Source of the DNA: Fidelibacterota bacterium
Lineage (GTDB): Bacteria > Pseudomonadota > Alphaproteobacteria > Rhodospirillales > Rhodospirillaceae
Length of the DNA stretch: 64,000 nt
Assembly (NCBI GenBank): GCA_947475895.1
Contig: CANJMF010000009.1
Span: 53,443-117,442 of the forward strand
Reading direction: 5' to 3'
This document shows positions 51,065-59,494 of this stretch, piece after piece (the stretch's first letter is position 1; each line of letters begins with the position of its first letter). The position numbers were made by a program, and so were the translations under genes. Under the pieces are notes generated by a model. That model was not told the origin of the DNA and did no database searches. It was given only the letters and a program-made list of their open reading frames with translations.

Positions 51065-54000
51065 CTAGAGCAAGGCGCTGAATTGCGTGGTCGTCATGGC
51101 CGCGATCTGGGTCGTCGTAAAGGCGGCGACCTGGGTGCCGTTCAAGGCGTGCAGCTGGGTCGTCGTCATACCCGACAGCTGGTTGGTGTTCAGCACCGAG
51201 ATGACCGACGTCGAGAGGCCCGTCACTTGCGTCGCTGTCAGACCACCGATCTGGATCGACGAGAAGGCGGCAACCTGTGTGCTGGTGATGGCCGAGATCT
51301 CGCCGACCGTGAAGCCGGCGATCTGGACCGTCGTGAGCACCTGCAGGGCCGAGGTCGTGAGCTGCGGGACCTGCGTGGTCGTCAGCGCCGAGATCTGGGT
51401 CGAAGTCAGACCCGTGATTTGAGTACTCGAGATCGCGCCGATCGCCGTGGTGCTCAAGCTCTTGAGCTGACCGGTCGTCAAACCGCTCACCTGAGTGCTT
51501 GTCAGAGCGCCGAAGTTGGTCGCGCTGAGGCCGCTCAGCTGAAGCGAGGTCAGCCCGGCAATCTGTACCGTGGTGATGCCCGCGAACTGACCGGTCGACA
51601 GGATATTCAGCTGCGTCGTCGTCAACTGAGCAACCTGCGTCGAGGTGAAGGCCGTCAGCTGTGCGGTAGACAGAGCCGCAACCGCCGTGGTGCCGATCGC
51701 CTTGACCTGTGTGGTCGTCAGGCCAGCCACCTGCGTGCTTGTCAGGCCTGAAAGCTGGTTCGTAGACAACAGACCGAGGTCGGTGGTGTTGATGCCCTTG
51801 ATCTGCGTCGTGCTGAGGCCCGAGAGCTGCAGCGAAGTCATCGCACCGAAGAAGGTGGTGTTGAGACCGCCGATCTGAACCGAGGTCAAGCCAGAGAGCT
51901 GCGTCGAGGACAAGGCCGGCACCGCCGAGGTGACGATCGCATTCAACTGCAATGTCGTCAGCGAGCCGATGGCCGTGGACGTGAAGCCCGTGACCTGGCC
52001 GGACGACAAGGCCGCGATTTGCGTCGTGGTCGCACCGTCGAGCTGGACGGCGGCAAAGCCGCTCAGCTGAACGCTGCTCAGTGCGCTGAAGTTCGTAACG
52101 CTCAAGCCTGTAACCTGAAGCGAGGTCAGGCCCTTGATTTGAACCGTCGTGAAGCCAACGAACTGACCCGTTCCCAGCGCATTGAGCTGAGTGGTGGTCA
52201 AAACACCGACTTGCGTCGAGGTGAAGGCTGTCAGTTGAGCGGTGGACAGAGCCGCAACCGCCGTGGTGCCGATCGCCTTGACCTGCGTGGTCGTTAGGCC
52301 AGCGACCTGCGTGCTGGTCAGACCTGACAGCTGATTGGTGGTCAATAGGCCGAGGTCGGTCGTGTTGATGCCCTTGATCTGCGTGGTGCTGAGACCCGAC
52401 AGCTGCGAGGACGTCAGAGCGCCGAAGAAGGTGCTGCTGAGGTCATCGATCTGAGCGGACGTCAGACCCGTGAGTTGTGTGGTCGTCAAAACCGGCACCG
52501 CGGAGGTGACGATCGCGTTCAGCTGTGTAGATGTCAGCGAACCGATGGCCGTGGACGTGAAGCCGGTGACCTGGCCCGAAGACAGCGCCGCAACCTGCGT
52601 CGAGGTCAATCCATCGAGTTGCGTGGCCGTGAAGCCGCTGAGCTGAGCGCTGGTCAAGGCGCCAATGTTCGTGGCGCTGAGGCCCGTGACCTGAAGTGAG
52701 GTGAGGCCCTTGATCTGAACCGTCGTGAAGCCAACGAACTGACCGGTCGACAGCGCATTCAGCTGCGTCGTGGTCAGGACACCGACTTGTGTCGAGGTGA
52801 AAGCCGTCAGTTGCGCGGTAGACAGAGCCGCAACCGCCGTGGTGCTGACTGCTTTGACCTGTGTGGTCGTCAAGCCGGCGACCTGCGTGCTGGTCAGACC
52901 TGACAGCTGATTGGTGGTCAACAGACCGAGGTCGGTGGTGTTGATGCCCTTGATCTGTGTCGTGCTGAGGCCCGACAGCTGCGAGGAAGTCAACGCACCG
53001 AAGAAGGTCGTGTTGAGGCCGCCGATCTGAACCGAGGTCAGGCCCGTCAGCTGTGTGGTCGTCAGAACCGGCACCGCCGAGGTGACGATCGCGTTCAGTT
53101 GCGTCGTCGTCAGTGAGCCGATGGCCGTGGACGTGAAGCCGGTGACTTGGGCGGAGGACAGCGCAGCAACCTGCGTCGAGGTCAACCCATCGAGTTGGGT
53201 GGCCGTGAAGCCGCTGATCTGAATGCTGGTCAAGGCGCCAATGTTCGTGGCGCTGAGGCCCGTGACCTGGAGCGAGGTCAGGCCTTTGATTTGAACCGTC
53301 GTGAAGCCAACGAACTGCCCCGTTCCCAGCGCATTGAGCTGGGTCGTGGTCAGGACGCCGACTTGCGTCGAGGTGAAGGCTGTCAGTTGCGCGGTGGACA
53401 GAGCCGCAACCGCCGTGGTGCTGATCGCTTTGACCTGCGTGGTCGTCAAGCCGGCGACTTGCGTGCTCGTCAGACCCGAGAGCTGGTTCGTCGTCAACGT
53501 ACCGAGGTCGGTGGTGTTGATGCCTTTGATCTGCGTGGCCGTGAGGCCCGAGAGCTGCGAAGACGTCAACGCGCCGAAGAAGGTGCTATTAAGGCCGCCG
53601 ATCTGATCTGCAGTCAGACCCGTGAGTTGCGAGGTCGACAGAACCGGCACTGCCGAGGTGACGATCGCGTTCAGTTGCGTCGTCGTCAGCGAGCCGATGG
53701 CCGTGGACGTGAAGCCGGTGACTTGGGCGGAGGACAGCGCAGCAACCTGCGTCGAGGTCAGACCATCAAGCTGCGTGCCCGTGAAGCCGCTGATCTGAAT
53801 GCTGGACAGAGCGCCGATGTTCGTAACGCTGAGGCCCGTGACCTGAAGTGAGGTTAGGCCCTTGATCTGAACCGTCGTGAAGCCAACGAACTGACCGGTT
53901 CCCAGCGCATTGAGCTGAGTGGTGGTCAAAGACGCGACCTGCGTCGAGGTGAACGCTGTGAGCTGAGCGGTGGACAGAGCCGCGACCGCCGTGGTGCTGA

Positions 54001-55423
54001 TCGCTTTGACTTGTGTTGTGGTCAAGCCGGCGACTTGCGTGCTCGTCAGACCCGAAAGCTGGTTGGTCGTCAACGTACCGAGGTCGGTGGTGTTGATGCC
54101 TTTGATCTGCGTCGTGCTGAGGCCCGAGAGCTGCGAGGACGTCAGAGCGCCGAAGAAGGTGCTGTTGAGGCCGCCGATCTGAACCGAAGTCAGACCCGTA
54201 AGCTGTGTGGTCGTCAGAACCGGCACCGCCGACGTGACGATCGCATTCAGTTGCGTCGTCGTTAGCGAGCCGATCGCCGTGGATGTGAAGCCTGTGACCT
54301 GGCCCGACGTCAGTGCGGCGATCTGCGCAGTCGTCACGCCATCAAGCTGAGTCGCGACAAAGCCGCCGATCTGGGCGCTGCTCAACGCGGTGAAGTTGGT
54401 AACGCTCAAACCCGTGACCTGAAGCGAGGTCAGGCCTTTGATCTGAATCGTCGTGATGCCGGCGAACTGGCCGGTCGACAGCGCATTGAGTTGCGTCGTG
54501 GTCAGGACACCGACTTGCGTCGAGGTGAAGGCTGTCAGCTGAGCGGTGGACAGAGCCGCAATCGCCGTGGTGCTAACCGCTTTGACTTGCGTAGTCGTCA
54601 AGCCGGTTACCTGCGTGCTCGTCAGGCCCGAGAGCTGGTTCGTCGTCAACGTACCGAGATCGGTGGTGTTGATGCCTTTGATCTGCGTCGTGCTGAGACC
54701 CGACAGCTGCGAGGACGTCAACGCACCGAAGAAGGTGCTGCTGAGGCCGCCGATCTGAACCGAGGTCAGGCCCGTCAGCTGTGTGGTCGTCAGAACTGGC
54801 ACCGCCGACGTGACGATCGCATTCAACTGCGTAGAGGTCAGCGAGCTAATCGCCGTGGACGTAAAGCCTGAAACTTGAGCGGAAGACAGCGCAGCAATCT
54901 GCGTCGTCGTGAGGCCTTTAACTTGCGTAACGGTGAGACCACCGATCTGCACACTGGTAAAGGCGCTGAAATTTGTCGCGCTGAGCGCGTTCAACTGCGT
55001 TGTGGTGAGGCCCTTGATCTGGACCGTCGTGATGCCTGCGACTTGTCCCGTTCCGAGCGCATTGAGCTGCGTCGAGGTGAACACACCCACTTGCGTCGTC
55101 GTGAAACTGGAAAGCTGAGCGGTCGTGAAAGCCGACATCGCCGTTGTGCCGAGGGCCTTGACCTGCGTCGTGGTCATCCCCGCCAGCTGAACGGAGGTGA
55201 ACCCCGCAAGTTGGATGGTCAACAACGCACCGAGATCGGTGGTGTTGATGCCCTTGATCTGGGTGGTCGTGAGCCCCTGGATCTGAGTGGAGGTCAGCGC
55301 GCCGAACTGGAGCGTGGTGAGATAACCAAGCTCAGTCGATGTAAACCCAGCGAGCTGTGTGCTCGTAAACCCCGCAATTTGCGTCGTTGTAAGGGCCTGG
55401 ATCTGCGTTGATTTCAAACTCAT
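51065..55423 (-). CDS. 1452-residue Thr/Ser-rich octapeptide-repeat protein, predicted type I secretion substrate
   Basis: The whole protein, from residue 1 to the stop, is a run of about 181 octapeptides of the form x-G/A-L/F-T/S-T/S-x-Q-L/I/V (for example AGFTSTQL, KGINTTDL, GALTSTQI). Hydrophobic residues occupy positions 3 and 8 and Thr/Ser positions 4-6, giving a very low content of charged and aromatic residues and no visible Cys, Trp or Arg. A 24-octad (192-residue) superunit is repeated about 7.5 times. There is no Sec signal peptide, no RTX calcium motif and no membrane helix. The gene lies directly downstream of HlyD and the type I ABC transporter, and beside two glycosyltransferases. 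ATG 55423 has AGGAG 12 bases upstream. I infer secretion and O-glycosylation, with a fibrous or beta-solenoid fold possible. Confidence 0.9.
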   Translation of the reverse strand: MSLKSTQIQALTTTQIAGFTSTQLAGFTSTELGYLTTLQFGALTSTQIQGLTTTQIKGINTTDLGALLTIQLAGFTSVQLAGMTTTQVKALGTTAMSAFTTAQLSSFTTTQVGVFTSTQLNALGTGQVAGITTVQIKGLTTTQLNALSATNFSAFTSVQIGGLTVTQVKGLTTTQIAALSSAQVSGFTSTAISSLTSTQLNAIVTSAVPVLTTTQLTGLTSVQIGGLSSTFFGALTSSQLSGLSTTQIKGINTTDLGTLTTNQLSGLTSTQVTGLTTTQVKAVSTTAIAALSTAQLTAFTSTQVGVLTTTQLNALSTGQFAGITTIQIKGLTSLQVTGLSVTNFTALSSAQIGGFVATQLDGVTTAQIAALTSGQVTGFTSTAIGSLTTTQLNAIVTSAVPVLTTTQLTGLTSVQIGGLNSTFFGALTSSQLSGLSTTQIKGINTTDLGTLTTNQLSGLTSTQVAGLTTTQVKAISTTAVAALSTAQLTAFTSTQVASLTTTQLNALGTGQFVGFTTVQIKGLTSLQVTGLSVTNIGALSSIQISGFTGTQLDGLTSTQVAALSSAQVTGFTSTAIGSLTTTQLNAIVTSAVPVLSTSQLTGLTADQIGGLNSTFFGALTSSQLSGLTATQIKGINTTDLGTLTTNQLSGLTSTQVAGLTTTQVKAISTTAVAALSTAQLTAFTSTQVGVLTTTQLNALGTGQFVGFTTVQIKGLTSLQVTGLSATNIGALTSIQISGFTATQLDGLTSTQVAALSSAQVTGFTSTAIGSLTTTQLNAIVTSAVPVLTTTQLTGLTSVQIGGLNTTFFGALTSSQLSGLSTTQIKGINTTDLGLLTTNQLSGLTSTQVAGLTTTQVKAVSTTAVAALSTAQLTAFTSTQVGVLTTTQLNALSTGQFVGFTTVQIKGLTSLQVTGLSATNIGALTSAQLSGFTATQLDGLTSTQVAALSSGQVTGFTSTAIGSLTSTQLNAIVTSAVPVLTTTQLTGLTSAQIDDLSSTFFGALTSSQLSGLSTTQIKGINTTDLGLLTTNQLSGLTSTQVAGLTTTQVKAIGTTAVAALSTAQLTAFTSTQVGVLTTTQLNALGTGQFVGFTTVQIKGLTSLQVTGLSVTNFSALSSVQLSGFAAVQLDGATTTQIAALSSGQVTGFTSTAIGSLTTLQLNAIVTSAVPALSSTQLSGLTSVQIGGLNTTFFGAMTSLQLSGLSTTQIKGINTTDLGLLSTNQLSGLTSTQVAGLTTTQVKAIGTTAVAALSTAQLTAFTSTQVAQLTTTQLNILSTGQFAGITTVQIAGLTSLQLSGLSATNFGALTSTQVSGLTTGQLKSLSTTAIGAISSTQITGLTSTQISALTTTQVPQLTTSALQVLTTVQIAGFTVGEISAITSTQVAAFSSIQIGGLTATQVTGLSTSVISVLNTNQLSGMTTTQLHALNGTQVAAFTTTQIAAMTTTQFSALL
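51065..55423 (-). repeat. 576-bp tandem superrepeat inside the octapeptide gene
   Basis: The segment encoding KGINTTDL recurs at 51775, 52351, 52927, 53503, 54079, 54655 and 55231 (position of CGAGG/A on the plus strand), exactly 576 bases apart each time, with no insertion or deletion. The copies differ by base substitutions, most of them third-position changes. Copies at the ends (51.1-51.5 kb and 55.2-55.4 kb) are the most diverged. Confidence 0.97.
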
Positions 55424-55771
55424 CGCACTACACTCCTAGAGAGGGCGTTCAGTAACGAATGGCCGGAAATGATTGAGTGCTGCAGCTGAAAGCCGCTTAT
55501 CCGCGCGCTGGCGGAATGCGTGACGTTGAGCATCGCTTCAATCTCCATTCTAGAGATTCATTGAAAATGGGAACTTCATCCCATTGTCACCCGTGTTGCG
55601 TGTTTAACCTATCTCGGTCGGCGTCTCAAGCAAAACCATCGGCTGTTTGATTTAAGATTTAGTTACCGCAACGCGCGTACTCAGAAAAACGCACCAATAT
55701 GTTGTGGTTAAACAAAAAACCGAACGCCTACATCTAGTGGGCATATGGGATGCCCTTATGAGTGGAACCTA
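55424..55771. other. intergenic region upstream of the repeat gene
   Basis: A 348-base AT-richer region between the HlyD and repeat genes without a gene. AATGGGA (55566-55572) and TCCCATT (55579-55585) form a perfect inverted repeat with a 6-base spacer, a possible operator. GGGCAT (55739-55744) and ATGCCC (55750-55755) form a small hairpin near the HlyD stop. On the minus strand GTGACA is followed 17 bases later by TTTTCA, a poor promoter candidate. Confidence 0.35.
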
Positions 55772-57265
55772 CTAGGGCTCGCGTATACTTTCGCTAAGGC
55801 CACGCGTAATAGGATAAAGGAAGTACGAAAGTACACTGCGCGTCCCAACTTGGATCTCGGCCGTCAATGTCATGCCGGGAATAAGATGTGCGCCTTCGGG
55901 CAAGTTTGAGAGCTTCATATCGTTCATCGCGACGAGTCCGCGGTGAAAAGCGCCGCCGCCGCTGCGACTCGGGCCAGAGAGGATGCTCTCTTGGCCTGCG
56001 GGGCTGGCAACCGAGAATGACTCTTCGCTCACCGACAACAGCTTGCCATGCAGGAGGCCGTGCTTCTGATACGGGAAGGCGTCGACTTTCAACACCACAT
56101 CAGCATCCGTCTTTGTGTAACCGATGTCAGACGAGCCGATGGAAATCTCGGCGACCAGCGGCGTATTGGATTGTGACAGCGTGACCAGCGGCTCGGCGCC
56201 GGCCATGACCGATCCGACCGACTTCTTCGCCACGTCCAGCACGACGCCATCTTCCGGGGCGGTCACGACGACTAAGTCGTTGAGTAACGACGCTTTTGCC
56301 ATCCCCTCTTCGATCTTCGCCGCTTCGGTGCGCGCGGCAACGAGGCTATCGACGGTCTGATGACGCCATTGATCGACGAAAGTTTGGCGTTCGGCTTGTT
56401 TTGACTGGAGGTCGTGCTGCTGTTCCGTCAGCCGGTTAACGGCTGCTTGAAGAGACTGCTCGACTCGCATCCGGTTGCTTTGCGCCTCGAGGAAGTTCAA
56501 GCGAGACCCAAATTGCTTGGCGAGATTCGCACCGCGCATAGTCTCGAGTTCTTTCGCGACCGTGAGTTGCTTCGCATTGGACGAGCGCTCATCTTCCGTC
56601 GCGCGAAGATTGGAGCGACGACGCTCGATCTCCTGATCGAACATGCGCAATTGCGAGTCGTATTGAGCCCGACGCTGATTATAAAGCGTAAACTGCAGCA
56701 GATCTTCGCTTGTGGGCGATTCGCCGACAACGAACGGGGCGCTTTCTACTTCGGCTTCCATGCGCCGCACTTGCGAATCGAGCGAGCGCTTTTGCGCCGA
56801 CATCGAGGCCAAGTCCGCCTGTGCGAATGTGGGATCCAACGTCGCAAGAACCTGGCCCTTGGTAACGATATCGCCGGGCCGAACCTTCATCTCGCGAATA
56901 ATGGCGCGGTCCATAGGTTGCAGAACGATCGGCGGCACGGAGGTCGCGATGCGCCCGGTGCCGACAACGACAATCTCGACCTTCAGAATCGCCGAGCCGA
57001 CGACAACGACAACCGCCAGCGCCAAAGCGAACCAAAGAATAGACCGCATGGCTTTGGTCGGCTGTTCGGCGCAAATCTCGTCAATGGGGTCTTGAAATTC
57101 GATCGCGTCGGCAACGATGGCCGGCTTCGACAGCGACATCAGCCACTGGGTGCTGCCTTCGGAGGCCTTGCGGTGCAGGTCCTTCGCGCTATTCGCGAGA
57201 TTCGCCAGCGATTTTATGGGTGCGAGGGACTTCATGACTGCAAATGCCGCGTCTGCTGATTCCAT
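55772..57265 (-). CDS. type I secretion membrane-fusion (HlyD family) adaptor
   Basis: A 497-residue HlyD-type periplasmic adaptor. One membrane helix (ILWFALALAVVVVVGSAILKVEIVV, residues about 72-96) follows a cytoplasmic N-terminus of about 70 residues. Residues 110-160 carry the first half of the lipoyl-like barrel (VPPIVLQPMDRAIIREMKVRPGDIVTKGQVLATLDP), then a coiled-coil hairpin (residues about 165-330), and VTAPEDGVVLDVAKKSVGSVMAGAEPLVTLSQ, the second barrel half, then the beta-barrel end. The ATG at 57265 overlaps the ABC transporter gene by 34 bases. It bridges the ABC transporter to an outer-membrane TolC channel. Confidence 0.95.
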   Translation of the reverse strand: MESADAAFAVMKSLAPIKSLANLANSAKDLHRKASEGSTQWLMSLSKPAIVADAIEFQDPIDEICAEQPTKAMRSILWFALALAVVVVVGSAILKVEIVVVGTGRIATSVPPIVLQPMDRAIIREMKVRPGDIVTKGQVLATLDPTFAQADLASMSAQKRSLDSQVRRMEAEVESAPFVVGESPTSEDLLQFTLYNQRRAQYDSQLRMFDQEIERRRSNLRATEDERSSNAKQLTVAKELETMRGANLAKQFGSRLNFLEAQSNRMRVEQSLQAAVNRLTEQQHDLQSKQAERQTFVDQWRHQTVDSLVAARTEAAKIEEGMAKASLLNDLVVVTAPEDGVVLDVAKKSVGSVMAGAEPLVTLSQSNTPLVAEISIGSSDIGYTKTDADVVLKVDAFPYQKHGLLHGKLLSVSEESFSVASPAGQESILSGPSRSGGGAFHRGLVAMNDMKLSNLPEGAHLIPGMTLTAEIQVGTRSVLSYFLYPITRGLSESIREP

Positions 57266-59394
57266 AAGTGACTATAGATTTCGCAGCGCTCGACCAGAGT
57301 CGCATGCGGCGCGAAATCAATGACCTGGCCACGATCCATGACCAGAATGGAGTCGGCGTTTACAAGCGACGACAGGCGGTGCGAAACGACGATGACGGTG
57401 CGGCCGCGCGCAATTTCAGCCAAGTTTTGCTGAACGATGGCTTCGCTTTCCGGGTCGAGGGCGCTGGTCGCTTCGTCGAACAACATGAGGCGTGGACGCA
57501 AAAGAAGCGCGCGCGCGATAGCCAGGCGCTGGCGCTGTCCGCCGGAGAAATTGGTCGCGCTTTCTTCGACGAGCGTTTCGTAGGAATACGGCAAACGATC
57601 GATGAATTCATCGGCGCCGGCGAGACGCGCGCATTCCATCACTTCATCGAGAGTCGCGTCGGGTTTTGCAGCGGCGATATTGTCGCGAATCGAGCCGCGG
57701 AAGAGAATGTTGTCTTGAAGCACGACGCCGATGCTACGGCGAAGGTGGGCGAGATCGATGTGGCGTATGTCGGTACCGTTAAGACGGATCAAGCCTTCCT
57801 GCGCCGTGTGAATGCCTTGAATGAGTCGCGTCGCAGTCGTTTTGCCGGAGCCTGAACGCCCGACGACGCCGATCATTTGACCTTCCTCGACCGTGAACGA
57901 CACGCGGTCGAGGGCCGGCGAGACTGTGTTTTCATAGCGGAACGTGACGCCCTGAAATTCCAACTGCCCGGTGATGTGCGGGCGAATGCCGCGCTGATTG
58001 GGGCTGCGTTCCGGCGGATGGTCCATGACTTTGCCGAGCATGCGCACAGACAAAGCCGTTTGTTGGTATTCGTTGATCAAGCTGACGATTTGCACCAAGG
58101 GGCCGGTCACGCGGCCCGATAACATATTGAACGCGACCAGCGCGCCGATGCTGAGCGTTCCGTCGAACACCTGATAAGCGCCGAGACCGAGAACGGTCAT
58201 TTGCATGATTTGCTGCAGGCCGTTGGTGATCACCACCGCCGCGGCGCTGAAATATCCAACACTCGCGCGGCGGCGAATGGAATTGACGACTTTGTTGTCC
58301 CACGACTTTGTGCGGAAGGATTCGAGCGCCAGCGACTTGATGGCGCGCATACCATGCAGCGTTTCCACCATTTCGGCCTGACGGGCGCCTTCGGCGGCAT
58401 ACAGGTGCTCGAGCTGGCGCCTGAAAGCCGGAATCATGATCCCGATGACACCGGCGAATGCAAATGCGAACGCCAACACCACGAACATTAACGTGCCGCT
58501 GTACATCGCCAGACCAATCAACAGCAAAGGCATGGCCGACAAATCGAGCAAGGTTTGGAACAAACGCCCTGTCAGGAACCCGCGTACGGATTCCGTCTGC
58601 TGCATATGGCGCAACAGAACCCCTGACGTATGGCTTTCGAAAAAGTGCATCGGCAAGCTGAGCAGATGCGCGAACGTGCGCGAGGCCAAGCGCGCATCGA
58701 TTTTATTGGTGGCAAACAGCATCAAATACTGGCGAATGAAGCTGAAGATGCTGTCGAAAATCAGCGTGACGGCGAACGCCAAAATCACCGCAAACAGCGT
58801 TTGATAACTACGGTGCGGAATGACCTTGTCGATCATGATCTGGAAGAACAGCGGCGTCGCAAAACTGATCAGGTTGGACATCGTCGCAGTGATGGCGATG
58901 TCGCGGAAATAACGGCCGTGACGCATGATCTCGGGCATGAACCAGCGCAGACCGAACGGCTGCGATTCGTCCGAGATCCGATGCTTACGCTTGCTGAGAA
59001 GAAGGCGGCCCGACCAGGTCTCTTCGAATTGCTCGCGCCGGACAAGCGATACGCCGGCCGCTTCCGTGAGCGGATCGAGAATGGCGAGCATGGTCTTACC
59101 GTCGGGAGCCGGCACAACGCTGGCGATGACGACCCAATGGCCGGTCTTGCGTTCGGCCATGACCGGATACGCGCTGCCTAGCGACGTCAGATCATCCCAA
59201 TTGCGATTCTTGAGGATTTTCCCGGCGAGGCCCACGTCACGCATGATGCGCAACAGCGAGCCGAGGCTGTCACTCTCGTCAGCCGCAGCGAACTTTTCCG
59301 GCGCGACCTGAATGCCATGATGCAATGCGACCAGAAACATGGATCGCAATGCCGTCAGGTGCGGCGACATCTGCCTCTCGGGAACGTGGTTCAT
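57232..59394 (-). CDS. type I secretion ABC transporter with C39-like domain
   Basis: A 720-residue HlyB-type transporter. Residues about 10-135 form a C39 peptidase-like domain (ALRSMFLVALHHGIQV, GHWVVIASVVPAPDGKTMLAILDP) in which the catalytic cysteine is absent, so it should bind substrate and not cleave it. Six membrane helices occupy about 165-450. The ATPase has Walker A GRSGSGKTT, signature NFSGGQRQRLAIARALL, Walker B LMLFDEATSALDPES, and H-loop VVSHRLSSL. It lies 100 bases downstream of the TPR glycosyltransferase gene. The cargo inferred is the octapeptide-repeat protein. Confidence 0.95.
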   Translation of the reverse strand: MNHVPERQMSPHLTALRSMFLVALHHGIQVAPEKFAAADESDSLGSLLRIMRDVGLAGKILKNRNWDDLTSLGSAYPVMAERKTGHWVVIASVVPAPDGKTMLAILDPLTEAAGVSLVRREQFEETWSGRLLLSKRKHRISDESQPFGLRWFMPEIMRHGRYFRDIAITATMSNLISFATPLFFQIMIDKVIPHRSYQTLFAVILAFAVTLIFDSIFSFIRQYLMLFATNKIDARLASRTFAHLLSLPMHFFESHTSGVLLRHMQQTESVRGFLTGRLFQTLLDLSAMPLLLIGLAMYSGTLMFVVLAFAFAFAGVIGIMIPAFRRQLEHLYAAEGARQAEMVETLHGMRAIKSLALESFRTKSWDNKVVNSIRRRASVGYFSAAAVVITNGLQQIMQMTVLGLGAYQVFDGTLSIGALVAFNMLSGRVTGPLVQIVSLINEYQQTALSVRMLGKVMDHPPERSPNQRGIRPHITGQLEFQGVTFRYENTVSPALDRVSFTVEEGQMIGVVGRSGSGKTTATRLIQGIHTAQEGLIRLNGTDIRHIDLAHLRRSIGVVLQDNILFRGSIRDNIAAAKPDATLDEVMECARLAGADEFIDRLPYSYETLVEESATNFSGGQRQRLAIARALLLRPRLMLFDEATSALDPESEAIVQQNLAEIARGRTVIVVSHRLSSLVNADSILVMDRGQVIDFAPHATLVERCEIYSHLWNQQTRHLQS

Positions 59395-59494
59395 TGGTAT
59401 GTCTATGGTTCACAAAAGTTAAGAACCCACAAATCCGGCTCCTAAACTTAACCGCTCGAAGCGTGCGCGCCTTGAGCCCGGTCAAAATTCGGCG

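Noticed and set aside
51065..55423. Long open frames on the plus strand within the repeat gene (for example 53147-53851 and 54875-55411)
   Set aside because: They are shadows of the repeat; their residues (RRGEAR-type and CVVVKPATCV-type text) vary by frame and have no ribosome binding sites. The minus frame alone covers the whole region.
51065..55423. CRISPR array
   Set aside because: The repeating unit is protein-coding and 24 bases or 576 bases long without spacers of constant length, and no cas genes are near.
51065..55423. RTX toxin
   Set aside because: No GGxGxDxxx calcium motif occurs, despite the type I secretion genes.
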